DNA from: Trebonia sp963767685
GTDB taxonomy: Bacteria; Actinomycetota; Actinomycetes; Streptosporangiales; Streptosporangiaceae
Assembly (NCBI GenBank): GCA_963767685.1
Contig: CAVYEZ010000001.1
Coordinates: 682,001-746,000, forward strand
DNA length: 64,000 bases
Direction of reading: 5' to 3'
Made by a program: the position numbers and the translations under genes. How positions within the stretch are numbered: the first letter of the stretch is position 1; each line of letters opens with the position of its first letter. The notes beneath the pieces were generated by a model that saw only the letters and a program-made list of their open reading frames with translations, had not been told where the DNA came from and made no database searches. Below, piece after piece: positions 16,480 to 23,918 of the stretch.

Positions 16480-16615
16480 TTCGGTCGCCCGGCATGGCGA
16501 CTGACCTGCGCGAGCATTGGTCCTGGTCATCGGCGTCGACTTGTCCGTGAGTGACCGTGGCTAGCCCTTGGCACCCTGGCGTATGGCAGGTGTGTGGCGC
16601 GCGCCGGGGTGCTGC
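16473..16615. repeat. About 140-bp repeat, copy 1 (second copy at 18568-18712)
   Basis: It starts in the last 7-8 bases of the tRNA fragment (cttggaagttcggtcgcccg) and runs through ggtcctggtcatcggcg and gtgagtgaccgtggct to ggcgcgcgccggggtgc. Copy 2 matches it at most positions. No gene is evident in it. It probably marks element ends at successive integrations. Confidence 0.8.
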
Positions 16616-16754
16616 AACTGCCTCGTCTATGCCTCGGGATGGCGTGTACGCGTGGCCGGTGTCGTCTCGCTACGACTCGTCCTCCGTGAGCGTGGAGAGG
16701 AAGCGTCGGCCGGTTCCTGGTCCTGAACGGACGCGTAGCGGGCACGATTGGCTC

Positions 16755-17252
16755 GTGGCCGAGGACACAAGGAAGCCCGAGATCAGTATCGAGGTCGCCG
16801 AGGTCTTGCCGGGGACGGAAGGATTTGAGGCCGTACTTGAATTGGCGGCCCAGGTGCTAGCGCAGGATCGTTACCTCACCCCTGTCTTTCCAGCTGCGGA
16901 GGAGTCGCATGTCCTCGGGGCCTTCTGGGGTGCCCGCTGCGTTGGCTTCCTGCGGTACCTGATTCAGGTAATTGGTGCCGACGAGGGGAGGCCTGCAGTC
17001 AGATACAACGGTGCGGCGCTCAGGGAAGGTTACGTTGAGGCGTTCGGCGTTGATCCTCAGCTACGGCGCCGCGGCGTCGGTACCGCGATGCAAGAGCACG
17101 CAATGCGGCAATGCCGGGCCGCCGGCTGTTACCAGATGCGGTCGCGTAGCCCGGTGTCCAGTGTTGAGAACTATGCGTTGAAGCTCTCCGCGGGGTATGT
17201 GCTGCATCCCAGTAGGGAGAACGACTCGTACTACTTCATCATTCGCTTGTAG
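16755..17252 (+). CDS. GNAT-family N-acetyltransferase
   Basis: GTG 16755 (VAEDTRKPEISIEVAEV) is chosen because longer starts run into the non-coding repeat; ATG 16629 is an alternative, and no clear ribosome site is seen. The GNAT core is EGYVEAFGVDPQLRRRGVGT (motif A, with the RRRGVG acetyl-CoA loop), followed by AMRQCRAAGCYQMRSRS and ENYALKLSAGYVLHP (motif B). The product is about 165 aa. The substrate is unknown. It is island cargo on the plus strand and transcribed away from the att repeat. Confidence 0.8.
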   Translation: MAEDTRKPEISIEVAEVLPGTEGFEAVLELAAQVLAQDRYLTPVFPAAEESHVLGAFWGARCVGFLRYLIQVIGADEGRPAVRYNGAALREGYVEAFGVDPQLRRRGVGTAMQEHAMRQCRAAGCYQMRSRSPVSSVENYALKLSAGYVLHPSRENDSYYFIIRL

Positions 17253-17695
17253 ATGCCGCTTCCTGTCTCGGAGCTGTCGCAGGTCCCGCGACCTCACCGC
17301 GAGGGATCGATTAGTTCAATTGACTAGCCGCTGGGCGTATCAATCTCGTGGGCTGCCACTCGACCGCGAGTCACCCCGGAAGAGGCACAAGAGTCAATGC
17401 CGTTGACTAGCTAGGCTGGCGAAGCCATCGCGTAGCGACGCCGTAGGCGGCCCAGACGCGGTGCCTGCGAGCTGGACAATGGAAGCCGAGGAAGATGGCA
17501 CTCGTGGTCCTGCGCGTACCCGAATAGGGCGTATTGATCTGCGGCTGCTGCGGTGCGTTGGCGCGCCCGTGCCGGGCGGGCGCGGCAGCGCAGAGCCCGG
17601 CGACGGAGCGCGCCAGCGGCGTCAGAGGCGCCGCCTTGATAGAAGTATTAAGGCCAATTCGGCAACACACCTGCCCGGGCTAGCTGAAACGAGCG
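17253..17695. other. Island stretch without a clear gene; contains one copy of a 34-bp repeat
   Basis: No frame here shows convincing coding character. At 17635-17668 a segment starting cttgatagaagtattaagg and ending attcggcaacac is echoed at 21364-21397. Both copies follow a very GC-rich tract of about 70 bp. The origin is unknown; it may be ends of a lost mobile element. Confidence 0.5.
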
Positions 17696-17938
17696 TCAGA
17701 GTGCTTGATTTCGTTGCTTCGAGTGGGCCGGGTCAAGCCCGCCAACGCGCAGCCGCACCCGGACGTACCAGACCTGGCCGTCCGGCCCGCGCTCCACGTC
17801 CGAGAACTGGAGCCCGTCGTCCTCGCGTCCCACCGTCGCCGCATCTACAGGCACATGCTGCCCCCTGGACCCCCGAGCCGCACCCGGAATTCCTCCCAGG
17901 CGGGCACCGCAGGATCTCCGGGGCGCGTCGCACGTCAA
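17696..17938 (-). CDS. Short hypothetical protein or 3' gene remnant
   Basis: The C-terminal two thirds read VDAATVGREDDGLQFSDVE and GPDGQVWYVRVRLRVGGLDP, which look like genuine protein with beta-strand periodicity. The N-terminal part (MTCDAPRRSCGARLGG) looks like chance frame, so the true start may be lost. The family is not recognised. It lies between the two GNAT genes inside the degraded island. Confidence 0.3.
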   Translation of the reverse strand: MTCDAPRRSCGARLGGIPGAARGSRGQHVPVDAATVGREDDGLQFSDVERGPDGQVWYVRVRLRVGGLDPAHSKQRNQAL

Positions 17939-18043
17939 GCGGAGCCGATGTGTCGCACATCAAGTGGAAGTAGGCACGGGTGGGCGACAGGGTGGGCGCC
18001 GGTGTCGGGCTTCGCTAGATGCGCGACGCCATGGCCCTGCGCT

Positions 18044-18514
18044 CTAGGTTTGTGGGTTCACCGCAGGTCGCACCATGAAGATGTCCACCGGATCCTCGCT
18101 CTCGACCACGAAACCATTGCGCTCGTAGAGCGCACGGGCACGGCTCCCCTGCAACACGTTCAGCCTGAACGGCCGGTCGCCCGCAGCAGATGCCAGGTGC
18201 GCCGTCAGGACAGACGACCCGATCCCGGCCCCCTGAAGCTCGGGTCTGAGATAGAAGTGCTCGATCCACAGCGTGTCGTACTCAAGCCGTACGGCGATGG
18301 AACCGACGTCGCGGCCGTCGACGACCACTACCTGGGTCACCGCCGGATCGAACGCCGAAAGAAAGCGCCGCCGGACGCGGACCGGATCGAACCGCCCCAA
18401 CCGCTCCAGGTCGGCGCGCAGCACCACCGCGCGGAGTTCGGCGATCCACTGCGCGTCATCCGCGCTCGCCTCACGCAGTGACCAATGGGGCATCGGGCGC
18501 TGAATCACTGGCAC
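18044..18514 (-). CDS. GNAT-family N-acetyltransferase
   Basis: This is a complete 156-aa GNAT. The N-terminal half is WSLREASADDAQWIAELRAV. The central strands are VVVVDGRDVGSIAVRLEYD and LWIEHFYLRPELQGAGIGSS; the QGAGIG loop binds acetyl-CoA. The end is FRLNVLQGSRARALYERNGF (motif B). The start is GTG 18514 or ATG 18493. It is unrelated in detail to the GNAT at 16755. It sits immediately next to copy 2 of the island repeat, so it probably travelled as cargo. Confidence 0.88.
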   Translation of the reverse strand: MPVIQRPMPHWSLREASADDAQWIAELRAVVLRADLERLGRFDPVRVRRRFLSAFDPAVTQVVVVDGRDVGSIAVRLEYDTLWIEHFYLRPELQGAGIGSSVLTAHLASAAGDRPFRLNVLQGSRARALYERNGFVVESEDPVDIFMVRPAVNPQT

Positions 18515-18567
18515 AGCGTAGCCATGTCACCAGCCCCGCAGCTGCAGACCCGGTGAATGCAGCGCAC

Positions 18568-18712
18568 GATCTTGGAAGTTCGGTCGCCCGACCTGGCGGC
18601 TGACCTGCGCGAACGCCGGTCCTGGTCATCGGCGCCGACTTGCCCGTGAGTGACCGTGGCTACCCCGAGGGCACCCTGGCGTGTGGCACGTGTGTGGCAC
18701 GCGCCGGGGTGC
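18568..18712. repeat. About 140-bp repeat, copy 2
   Basis: It matches 16473-16615 from cttggaagttcggtcgcccg to gcacgcgccggggtgc with scattered changes. It begins with only the last bases of the tRNA-Gly anticodon region. It may be a third, shorter attachment scar within the island. Confidence 0.8.
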
Positions 18713-18807
18713 ATGTTGCCGCGGTCCTCGAAGGCCGGGGCATCCGCGCCCAGCCGCCGGTCGGCGAGGCTGGGCTTTACGACTGGATAGTGCTGAGCCT
18801 GCCGGTG

Positions 18808-19455
18808 ATGCCGGCGCCGGATGATTCCAGTCCGGATCCGAGGCCTTCGGATGAGTGGTTCGAGCACCTGATGTCGGTCGTGCTCGTCTCTGAGCGCGAA
18901 GTCGAGATGTCTTTCGCCAGTCCCCTGCTCCACGGTCTCGGCTACTGCTCCGAGCATGAGGCCGCGGGGTTCCGCTTCGACACCTGGGAGGAGGTTACCC
19001 GCCGGAGGATCGAAGCCGATCTTGTGTACTTCGCTGATGAGCGTAACTCGCTTGACGATGGCGTCCCTCTAGTCCTGGTGGAAGCCAAGGGCTCAGACCA
19101 GGCTCCTGATGCGGGGACAGGGCAGGCCAAGAGTTATGCCTACTGGCTCAAGCCTGCGTACTACGTCACGACGAACGGCCAAGTTGTCGTGGTCTACAAC
19201 TACCAGGGTGGCGCGGTCCCGGATGTGAAGGTGCTGGACTTCAAGCGCTCCGAGCTACGCGAGCGGTTCGATGATCTTTACCGTGTGCTCAACCCGAAGG
19301 CAGCCGCCGTGGCACGGCAGGCGAAATCGACAAGCTCCGGGGGCCCTCACCGCAAAAGCCCGCCCCTGCCATTTAGGCTGCGGCGTCACAATCGGTCATC
19401 GCTGGGTTATGAGTGGGGCCACATGCCACGCGGGTTTCTCGCGGTGACCATGTGA
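18808..19455 (+). CDS. Type I restriction HsdR-N-like nuclease domain, truncated
   Basis: ATG 18808 is preferred; the frame is open further upstream but into the repeat. Residues about 25-170 match the N-terminal nuclease domain of type I restriction R subunits. The catalytic Asp is in RRIEADLVYFADE, the E-x-K pair in PLVLVEAKGSDQ, and the Q-x-x-x-Y motif in GQAKSYAYWL. The R-subunit helicase that would follow (family length often 800-1000 aa) is absent. After VLNPKAAAVARQAKS the sequence changes character and stops. It is therefore a stand-alone domain or, more likely, a truncated gene. GC is lower than in the neighbours, so it is probably foreign. Confidence 0.7.
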   Translation: MPAPDDSSPDPRPSDEWFEHLMSVVLVSEREVEMSFASPLLHGLGYCSEHEAAGFRFDTWEEVTRRRIEADLVYFADERNSLDDGVPLVLVEAKGSDQAPDAGTGQAKSYAYWLKPAYYVTTNGQVVVVYNYQGGAVPDVKVLDFKRSELRERFDDLYRVLNPKAAAVARQAKSTSSGGPHRKSPPLPFRLRRHNRSSLGYEWGHMPRGFLAVTM

Positions 19456-19673
19456 ATCGTCTTGTTTCCATCGCTGGTGTTAGCGCGGCGTTAGCAAGAT
19501 CGGCAGTCTCCACAGGCGTGAGCTCTTGACGCTTATACATCTCTCCCCGGACTGCCCGAAGCTTGGTATTTCAACAGCGCAACCCGTCGGCGGCGCGCGT
19601 GGGCTGCTGCATATCACCAAAGTTTGGCCTAGTGGTCCTTTAGCGATAGCCTTACGGATGCGCCTCACTTAAC

Positions 19674-20672
19674 TTGACATATCCGGCGATACTGGAGCAT
19701 TTCGGCAAGCACAGGGTGTCGGGTCGAACTGACTCTCGGTCCTTCCTGGGATGGTTCTTGGAGAACTACTTCCGCCTTGATCAGTTGCGCGTGGAGGATT
19801 CGATCTGCGATGGGACAGACGACAAGGGCATCGATGGCATCTACGTTGATTACACGCTGGAAGTCATCTACGTGTTTCAGGCCAAGCTCTTGCAGAAGGC
19901 CTCCAGGACGCTAGGGGACTCCGCCCTACGGGAGTTCGCCGGTACTCTAGGACAGTTCGATTCGCCGCAGAGTGTCAAGGCGCTCGCCGACTCCACAAGC
20001 AATGTGGAGCTCAAGAACCTTATCCTTGACGAGGGTTTGGCAGCTAAGACCGAGACTGGATACGAGGTCCGGGGGGTCTTCCTCACGAATGCGGTACTGG
20101 ACCGCAACGGCAAGTTGTACCTCGCTGCGAACAGTCAGATTACGGTCTATGACCGTGCTCGCCTTGCGAACGACTGGCTCCCGATGGGTAACACCGATCC
20201 GGTCGAAAAGGAAATTGCCTTCCATCTTGATGGCTTGGGACATATCGAGTACAAGACAGAAAATGCCAGTGTGTTTGTGGTGTCCTTGCGAGCAACGGAA
20301 CTAGTTCAGATGGCGGGCATCGAGAGTCAGGCGCTCTTCGAATGGAATGTACGACAGTCGCTTGGTCGAACCAAAGTCAATCGTGCTATCGCCGAGAGCG
20401 TAGCGTCCCCCGCAGAGCACAAGAACTTTATGCTTTATCACAACGGGCTCACGGTATTGGCGATTGATGTAGACCTCGATAGGCCACCTGACCAGCGGCG
20501 CAACCGGTCCGCGAGTGACCGTGAGACACCCCTGATCATCGGGGTTAAGGGCACGCTAATGGCACGGCAAGCCGGGCCTGACCTGCGCTCACCTAGGCGC
20601 CGCCACGCTCGGCGAGACGCCCGCGGGCATCGTCCGCCAACTCACGGTATTTGCCTTCAAACGGCTCTGTAA
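19674..20672 (+). CDS. AIPR-family phage-resistance protein, C-terminally truncated
   Basis: TTG 19674 is the first possible start after an in-frame TAG at 19647. The N-terminal part resembles an Mrr-like nuclease fold (DDKGIDGIYVDYT...IYVFQAKLLQK, an Asp and a Q-x-K pair). The middle carries the AIPR hallmark: ALFEWNVRQSLGRTKVNRAI, then HKNFMLYHNGLTVLA. AIPR proteins (abortive-infection phage resistance) are normally about 550-700 aa. Here the recognisable part stops near residue 270 (about 20485) and an unrelated tail runs to the stop. GC is clearly lower than the window average. With the HsdR-N fragment upstream it forms a broken defence locus. Confidence 0.75.
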   Translation: MTYPAILEHFGKHRVSGRTDSRSFLGWFLENYFRLDQLRVEDSICDGTDDKGIDGIYVDYTLEVIYVFQAKLLQKASRTLGDSALREFAGTLGQFDSPQSVKALADSTSNVELKNLILDEGLAAKTETGYEVRGVFLTNAVLDRNGKLYLAANSQITVYDRARLANDWLPMGNTDPVEKEIAFHLDGLGHIEYKTENASVFVVSLRATELVQMAGIESQALFEWNVRQSLGRTKVNRAIAESVASPAEHKNFMLYHNGLTVLAIDVDLDRPPDQRRNRSASDRETPLIIGVKGTLMARQAGPDLRSPRRRHARRDARGHRPPTHGICLQTAL

Positions 20673-20886
20673 GGACGCTCTCAAGGCGGGTGGAAAGCAT
20701 CCAGAGGGGAGTGGCGCTTGGTCTGTTCGGCTTGCCCTGGGCCGATGGCGACGGGATGGGCAGAATTTCACCTCAGCCACCCGCCAACCTCGACCAGGCG
20801 GCCGACGTCCATCCTGGAGCCCGAAGTCCCCGCCGGAGGCATAGAATCTTTGTCTGGTGACCTAGGGCCACATAGCGGAGGCGGGA
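20490..20886. other. Junk-like stretch with a possible gene fragment
   Basis: Beyond the break in the AIPR gene, one plus-strand frame from about 20580 reads LGAATLGETPAGIVRQLTVF then AFKRLCKDAL before losing coding character and ending near 20845. It looks like a piece of an unrelated protein joined by deletion. No family is recognised. Confidence 0.35.
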
Positions 20887-21188
20887 GTGAGACGGTTGGG
20901 AGCTGCGGTACTCGCTGCGCTTGCCGCCGCTGCCTCCGTCATTGCAGGTCAAGCCCACGGATCGGTCTTGGGGTATCTAGTTACCGTTGTGACCGCCTTG
21001 GCTGCGGGTTTGGCTGCTTACGCCGCACAACCGTCAAAAAAACCTTCCGGGATGCAAAAACGGGCGTTTCTGTTCCCCGCTTCCCACAAGCCGCGTTGCC
21101 AGAAAAAAAAGACTTCTGGAATGTACTCCCGTTTGACGCTTACGACAGACCACATCGCGACGACCCTGTATCCAGGCCCGTCATGTGA
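20887..21188 (+). pseudogene. Short membrane-anchor gene with -1 frameshift at an A7 run
   Basis: GTG 20887 has a ggagg site. The first frame gives VRRLGAAVLAALAAAASVIA and a second hydrophobic stretch (LGYLVTVVTALAAGLAAYAA). At the run of seven A (21036-21042) the frame that continues sensibly is -1: KKTFRDAKTGVSVPRFPQ, then ALPEKKDFWNVLPFDAYDR, ending at 21188. The unshifted frame runs to 21213 in nonsense. It resembles the membrane start of larger actinomycete signalling proteins, cut short. It could be decay, or a rare programmed slip, because tcA AAA AAA is a canonical slippery heptamer. Confidence 0.5.
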
Positions 21189-21363
21189 AGTGTGGCGGCT
21201 GGTGTCTTGTTAGAGGACAGAAGGGATGGCTCAGCGACTCCGTGTCCGAGATGGCCGTCGTGAGTGGTTCTCAAAGCCACCTCTGCCCGCCGCGCCGGGT
21301 CGGCCGCCAGGGCCGCGCACCCGGCGCGAGTGCGGCGGGCGCGGCGGCGCGGAGTGCGGTCAT

Positions 21364-21397
21364 CTTGATAGAAGATCTAAGGGTTATTCGGCAACTC
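21364..21397. repeat. 34-bp repeat, copy 2 (copy 1 at 17635-17668)
   Basis: It runs from cttgatagaagatctaaggg to attcggcaactc and matches copy 1 at roughly three quarters of positions. A GC-rich tract precedes both copies. Confidence 0.5.
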
Positions 21398-21479
21398 AGC
21401 CGCTCAGGTCAGATGTGATCGCACCAGAGAAGCGAATTCGTTAACGCCCGCTCAGCGGGTATGGTGGTCGGTCGGTGGA

Positions 21480-21860
21480 GCCGGTGATCGTTGTGAGCAT
21501 CTGTGGGGAACTCGTCGTAGAGGGCGCAAGATACCGTTGGGTCGACGATCTGATCGGTCCTGGTGGATCCGTAGTCGAAGTCCTTGTGTTCGACGTGACC
21601 GAGATCGACGTGCCGGCAGCGCAGCGGCGATGTGCGCTTGTCGTCGGGGTCGGGCCGGCTGGCGATCAGCTCGGTAGCTCTCGGCGGGAATACGAGTGTC
21701 CGCTAGTATGCCGGTCGTGGCAGATAGGCGGCGCGTCGGGGGAGCGGTGGCGCTCCGGATGATGACGCGCTCCGCTGATCGAGGAGCGTCGCTCGACATG
21801 ACGTCGGGATCGTCTCGGTAGGGCGAGCATGAGATCCTTGACAGACAACGGAAACAGGAA
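21480..21860 (-). pseudogene. Decayed PIN-domain toxin
   Basis: Read right to left, short coding-like pieces appear in different frames. FLFPLSVKDLMLAL resembles the PIN N-terminus (YP-x-SVRDLLLRLA). RPDPDDKRTSPLRC and HVDLGHVEHKDFD resemble the PIN core (PDPDDxHVLAAA ... ADVIVTxNxKDF). Several indels break the frame and most catalytic context is lost. It lies directly downstream of the decayed antitoxin, in the usual order for this type of module. Confidence 0.5.
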
Positions 21861-21889
21861 CTGCGTTTCGAAACGGTCAGAAGAGTAGG

Positions 21890-22245
21890 CATAAGTAAGG
21901 AAGGAGCGTAGCCGCTATGTCGGTGATTCTGCGCGTCCTTCCGACTGCGCTCGCGGCGATCTTGGAACGCGAGCAGTCTCCAGCAGATGCGGCGGTGGCG
22001 GCTCGCGGGCAGGAACTCGACGGGCTGCGCCGGAATCAACGAGACCTGGCACGAGGGAGAGAGAGAGAGCAGTTCGGCAGCCTCAGAGGCGTGAGCAGAC
22101 TCGGCGGGGATAGCCATGACGGCGAGGCCGCGAGGTTGCTCGCGGCGCTGACGACCAGCCGCAGGAGGGATGAAGGCAGATTGATCTCCGTGCCGTCGAC
22201 AGTGCGCAGCACCAGCTCCGCGCTGCCCAGGATCCCGCGCGCTCA
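21890..22245 (-). pseudogene. Decayed excisionase-type (HTH) antitoxin gene
   Basis: One frame gives GSAELVLRTVDGTEINLPSS and LLRLVVSAASNLA. After a frameshift another gives VMAIPAESAHASEAAELLSL and FLPASRHRRICWRLLAFQDR, then RERSRKDA. This is the pattern of actinomycete MerR/excisionase-like antitoxins, whose HTH includes AAELLGLSRP and SRHRRI. At least one frameshift breaks it, and the HTH region is damaged. Together with the PIN remnant it is a dead toxin-antitoxin pair. Confidence 0.6.
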
Positions 22246-22411
22246 GGCTGTCTAGCGCCTGCGTGGTCGGCGTGAACGGACGATCCGCGTGGTCTGGCAG
22301 AACACCTTCGCGTGGCATCGTCCGTGCAAAGGGCCTCGGCATCGGAAATGGGCGACGGAGCGTCCCTAATCGGATATGGGTGCAGCTCGTTTCGAGTGAG
22401 GCTGGGTCAGC

Positions 22412-22477
22412 GCCGACCGTGTATGCACCTATATAGAACATTTGACAGGAGCTAGGAGACCTATTTAGAGTTCTTGC
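22412..22477 (+). promoter_or_regulatory. AT-rich promoter/operator region of the padR-like gene
   Basis: The stretch contains ctatatag (perfect 8-bp palindrome) within cacctatatagaac, and a matching gttc in atttagagttcttgc close to the start codon. PadR regulators commonly bind such AT-rich dyads at their own promoters. Autoregulation is inferred, not shown. Confidence 0.4.
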
Positions 22478-22804
22478 ATGGCACTGAGGCTGACCGTTCA
22501 GGTGCAACTGGTCGTGCAGGCGCTGCTGCGCGATCCGGCCAGGGAGATGTACGGGCTGGAACTGTCTGAGGAGACCGGGCTGCAGCCCGGGACCGCCTAT
22601 CCGATTCTCCTGCGGTTGGAGCACGAGGGCTGGGTGGCGAGCCGCTGGGAGGACATCGACCCGCGGGCGGAGAAACGTCCGGCCCGCCGGTACTACCGCC
22701 TGACGGCAGGCGGCGCGGTCCAGGCCGGCGCCGCCCTCGCGGCGGCGCGGCGCCCTAAGGGCACGGCGCTGCGCCGCCTGGCCGGGGAAAGCGGCACCGC
22801 ATGA
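22478..22804 (+). CDS. PadR-family transcriptional regulator
   Basis: This 108-aa winged-helix protein has VQLVVQALLRDPAREMYGLE and LSEETGLQPGTAYPILLRLE for the recognition helix region. EGWVASRWEDIDPRAEKRPA and RRYYRLTAGG for the wing complete the PadR pattern. ATG 22478 has no clear ribosome site. The stop overlaps the next start (ATGA), so regulator and membrane protein are coupled. Such PadR-membrane pairs are common in actinomycetes, with the regulator controlling its own operon. Confidence 0.9.
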   Translation: MALRLTVQVQLVVQALLRDPAREMYGLELSEETGLQPGTAYPILLRLEHEGWVASRWEDIDPRAEKRPARRYYRLTAGGAVQAGAALAAARRPKGTALRRLAGESGTA

Positions 22805-23454
22805 TGCCCGGCACCGATCGTGAGAAGCGAAGGAAGAAGCACGCGCGCGTCGCCGGTTTCATCGCGCTCAGCGCGGTGGCGGCGGTGACCGTGCTGCTCC
22901 GGCCCGGCTATCAGTGGGTGTCGCTTACCGTCGGCGTGTGCGGCGCCATCGCCGTGGCCGCCAGCGACCTGGCCGTCGGCCGCGGGAGGCCAGGCCCGTA
23001 CCGGGAGCTGACGAAGAAGCGGGCGCGCGTCGGCGGTTTCATCGGATGCGGCACGATAATAATCTCCGGGCTGTTCCAGCCTGCCTGGCAATGGCTGCCG
23101 TTTGCTGTCAGCGTGCCCGTCGTCGTCGCCGTGCTCACCAGCGGCGGCCTGCGCGGCGGCGGGAGGAGAGGTCACGGGCGGGGCAGCGGCCTCAGCCGGG
23201 ACGGCTGTGATGATGACGGGCCTGCCGGCGCGGCGCACCGGTGGCGCATGCTGGCCATGGTGTCGCGGCTGATGCCTGGCCCCGGGGGCCGCCGGTGGCT
23301 TGCGGAGGCGGAGAGCCTGCTGTCGGAGATCGCGCCCGCCGGGCGCGGCGCGGCGATTCGCAGCTACCTGCTGTCCGCGCCCAGGCTCGTGGTGACGATG
23401 TGGGCACGCGAGGCCCGGCGGCGGGCGCGGCTTGGCCCGCGACGCCCTGGATAA
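22801..23454 (+). CDS. Membrane protein coupled to the PadR regulator
   Basis: ATG 22801 overlaps the padR-like stop by four bases. Two helical hairpins repeat an internal motif: KKHARVAGFIALSAVAAVTV and, later, KKRARVGGFIGCGTIIISGL. Each is followed by a second helix (WVSLTVGVCGAIAVAAS; WLPFAVSVPVVVAVL), so the N-terminal 115 residues are an internal duplication. The cytoplasmic C-terminal domain (about residues 140-215) has WRMLAMVSRLMPGPGGRRWL and AEAESLLSEIAPAGR, a helical module seen in other actinomycete PadR partners. The function is unknown. Confidence 0.75.
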   Translation: MMPGTDREKRRKKHARVAGFIALSAVAAVTVLLRPGYQWVSLTVGVCGAIAVAASDLAVGRGRPGPYRELTKKRARVGGFIGCGTIIISGLFQPAWQWLPFAVSVPVVVAVLTSGGLRGGGRRGHGRGSGLSRDGCDDDGPAGAAHRWRMLAMVSRLMPGPGGRRWLAEAESLLSEIAPAGRGAAIRSYLLSAPRLVVTMWAREARRRARLGPRRPG

Positions 23455-23488
23455 CGGCCGTCTGTCCTGTGGTGCTGCACAGGGCAGG

Positions 23489-23918
23489 TCAGGCGCCGGG
23501 CGCGTACTGGCCCTGTGCTGTGCCGGGGTAGAGCCGCTGGTGCTCGCGAGCGAGGTGGAAACGCCAGTAGTCCTCGAAGTCGCCGTTATCCCGAACTCGG
23601 CATAACGCCGACATCGGGATAATCGCCGTTGCTGATCACTGCGCGCAGGGTGAGGACGGCTTCGGCGCCTTCCAGGCCCCACCGTGCCCCGGTGATGCCG
23701 AGCCGGTCGCCGATCAGGTGGCGGCAGGCTCCCTCGATGGCCCCGGTGGCGATGGGCCAGCCCGCGGCCAGGGCCTGGTCGTAGCGCAGGTACTCGTTGG
23801 TGGTCAGGTAGCGGACACAGGCGTCAGTGCCGGTCCGCAGCGCGGCAGCGAGGCCGGCGGCGTCCGCCTCGGCGGCGATCTCGGCCGCTGCCCGGGCGCT
23901 GACCCCGGCCAGCACCGC
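23489..23918 (-). pseudogene. ISKra4-like transposase, C-terminal remnant
   Basis: Read right to left: RYLTTNEYLRYDQALAAGWP, IATGAIEGACRHLIGDRLGI and TGARWGLEGAEAVLTLRAV are the conserved end of ISKra4-family transposases. After ISNGD a 43-bp insertion (23580-23622) shifts the frame. The proper ending then resumes as GDFEDYWRFHLAREHQRLYP, GTAQGQYAPGA and a stop at 23489. The N-terminal two thirds are missing: the remnant joins abruptly to another gene near 23918. The element is dead. Confidence 0.85.
23580..23630. mobile_element. 43-bp palindromic insertion with 8-bp direct repeats
   Basis: The arms ttatcccgaactcggc (23586-23601) and gccgacatcgggataa (23607-23622) form a hairpin with two mismatches around the loop ataac. 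The direct repeat tcgccgtt flanks it (23580-23587 and 23623-23630). Removing one repeat plus the palindrome restores the transposase frame, so this is an inserted miniature element. Confidence 0.75.

Noticed and set aside
17461..18481. Overlapping plus-strand frames of 170 and 258 aa
   Set aside because: They run antisense to a clear GNAT gene and have Arg/Pro-rich chance composition.
21475..21762. Plus-strand 95-aa frame as a gene
   Set aside because: The minus strand carries degraded PIN-toxin motifs here, and the plus frame has no family pattern or good start context.
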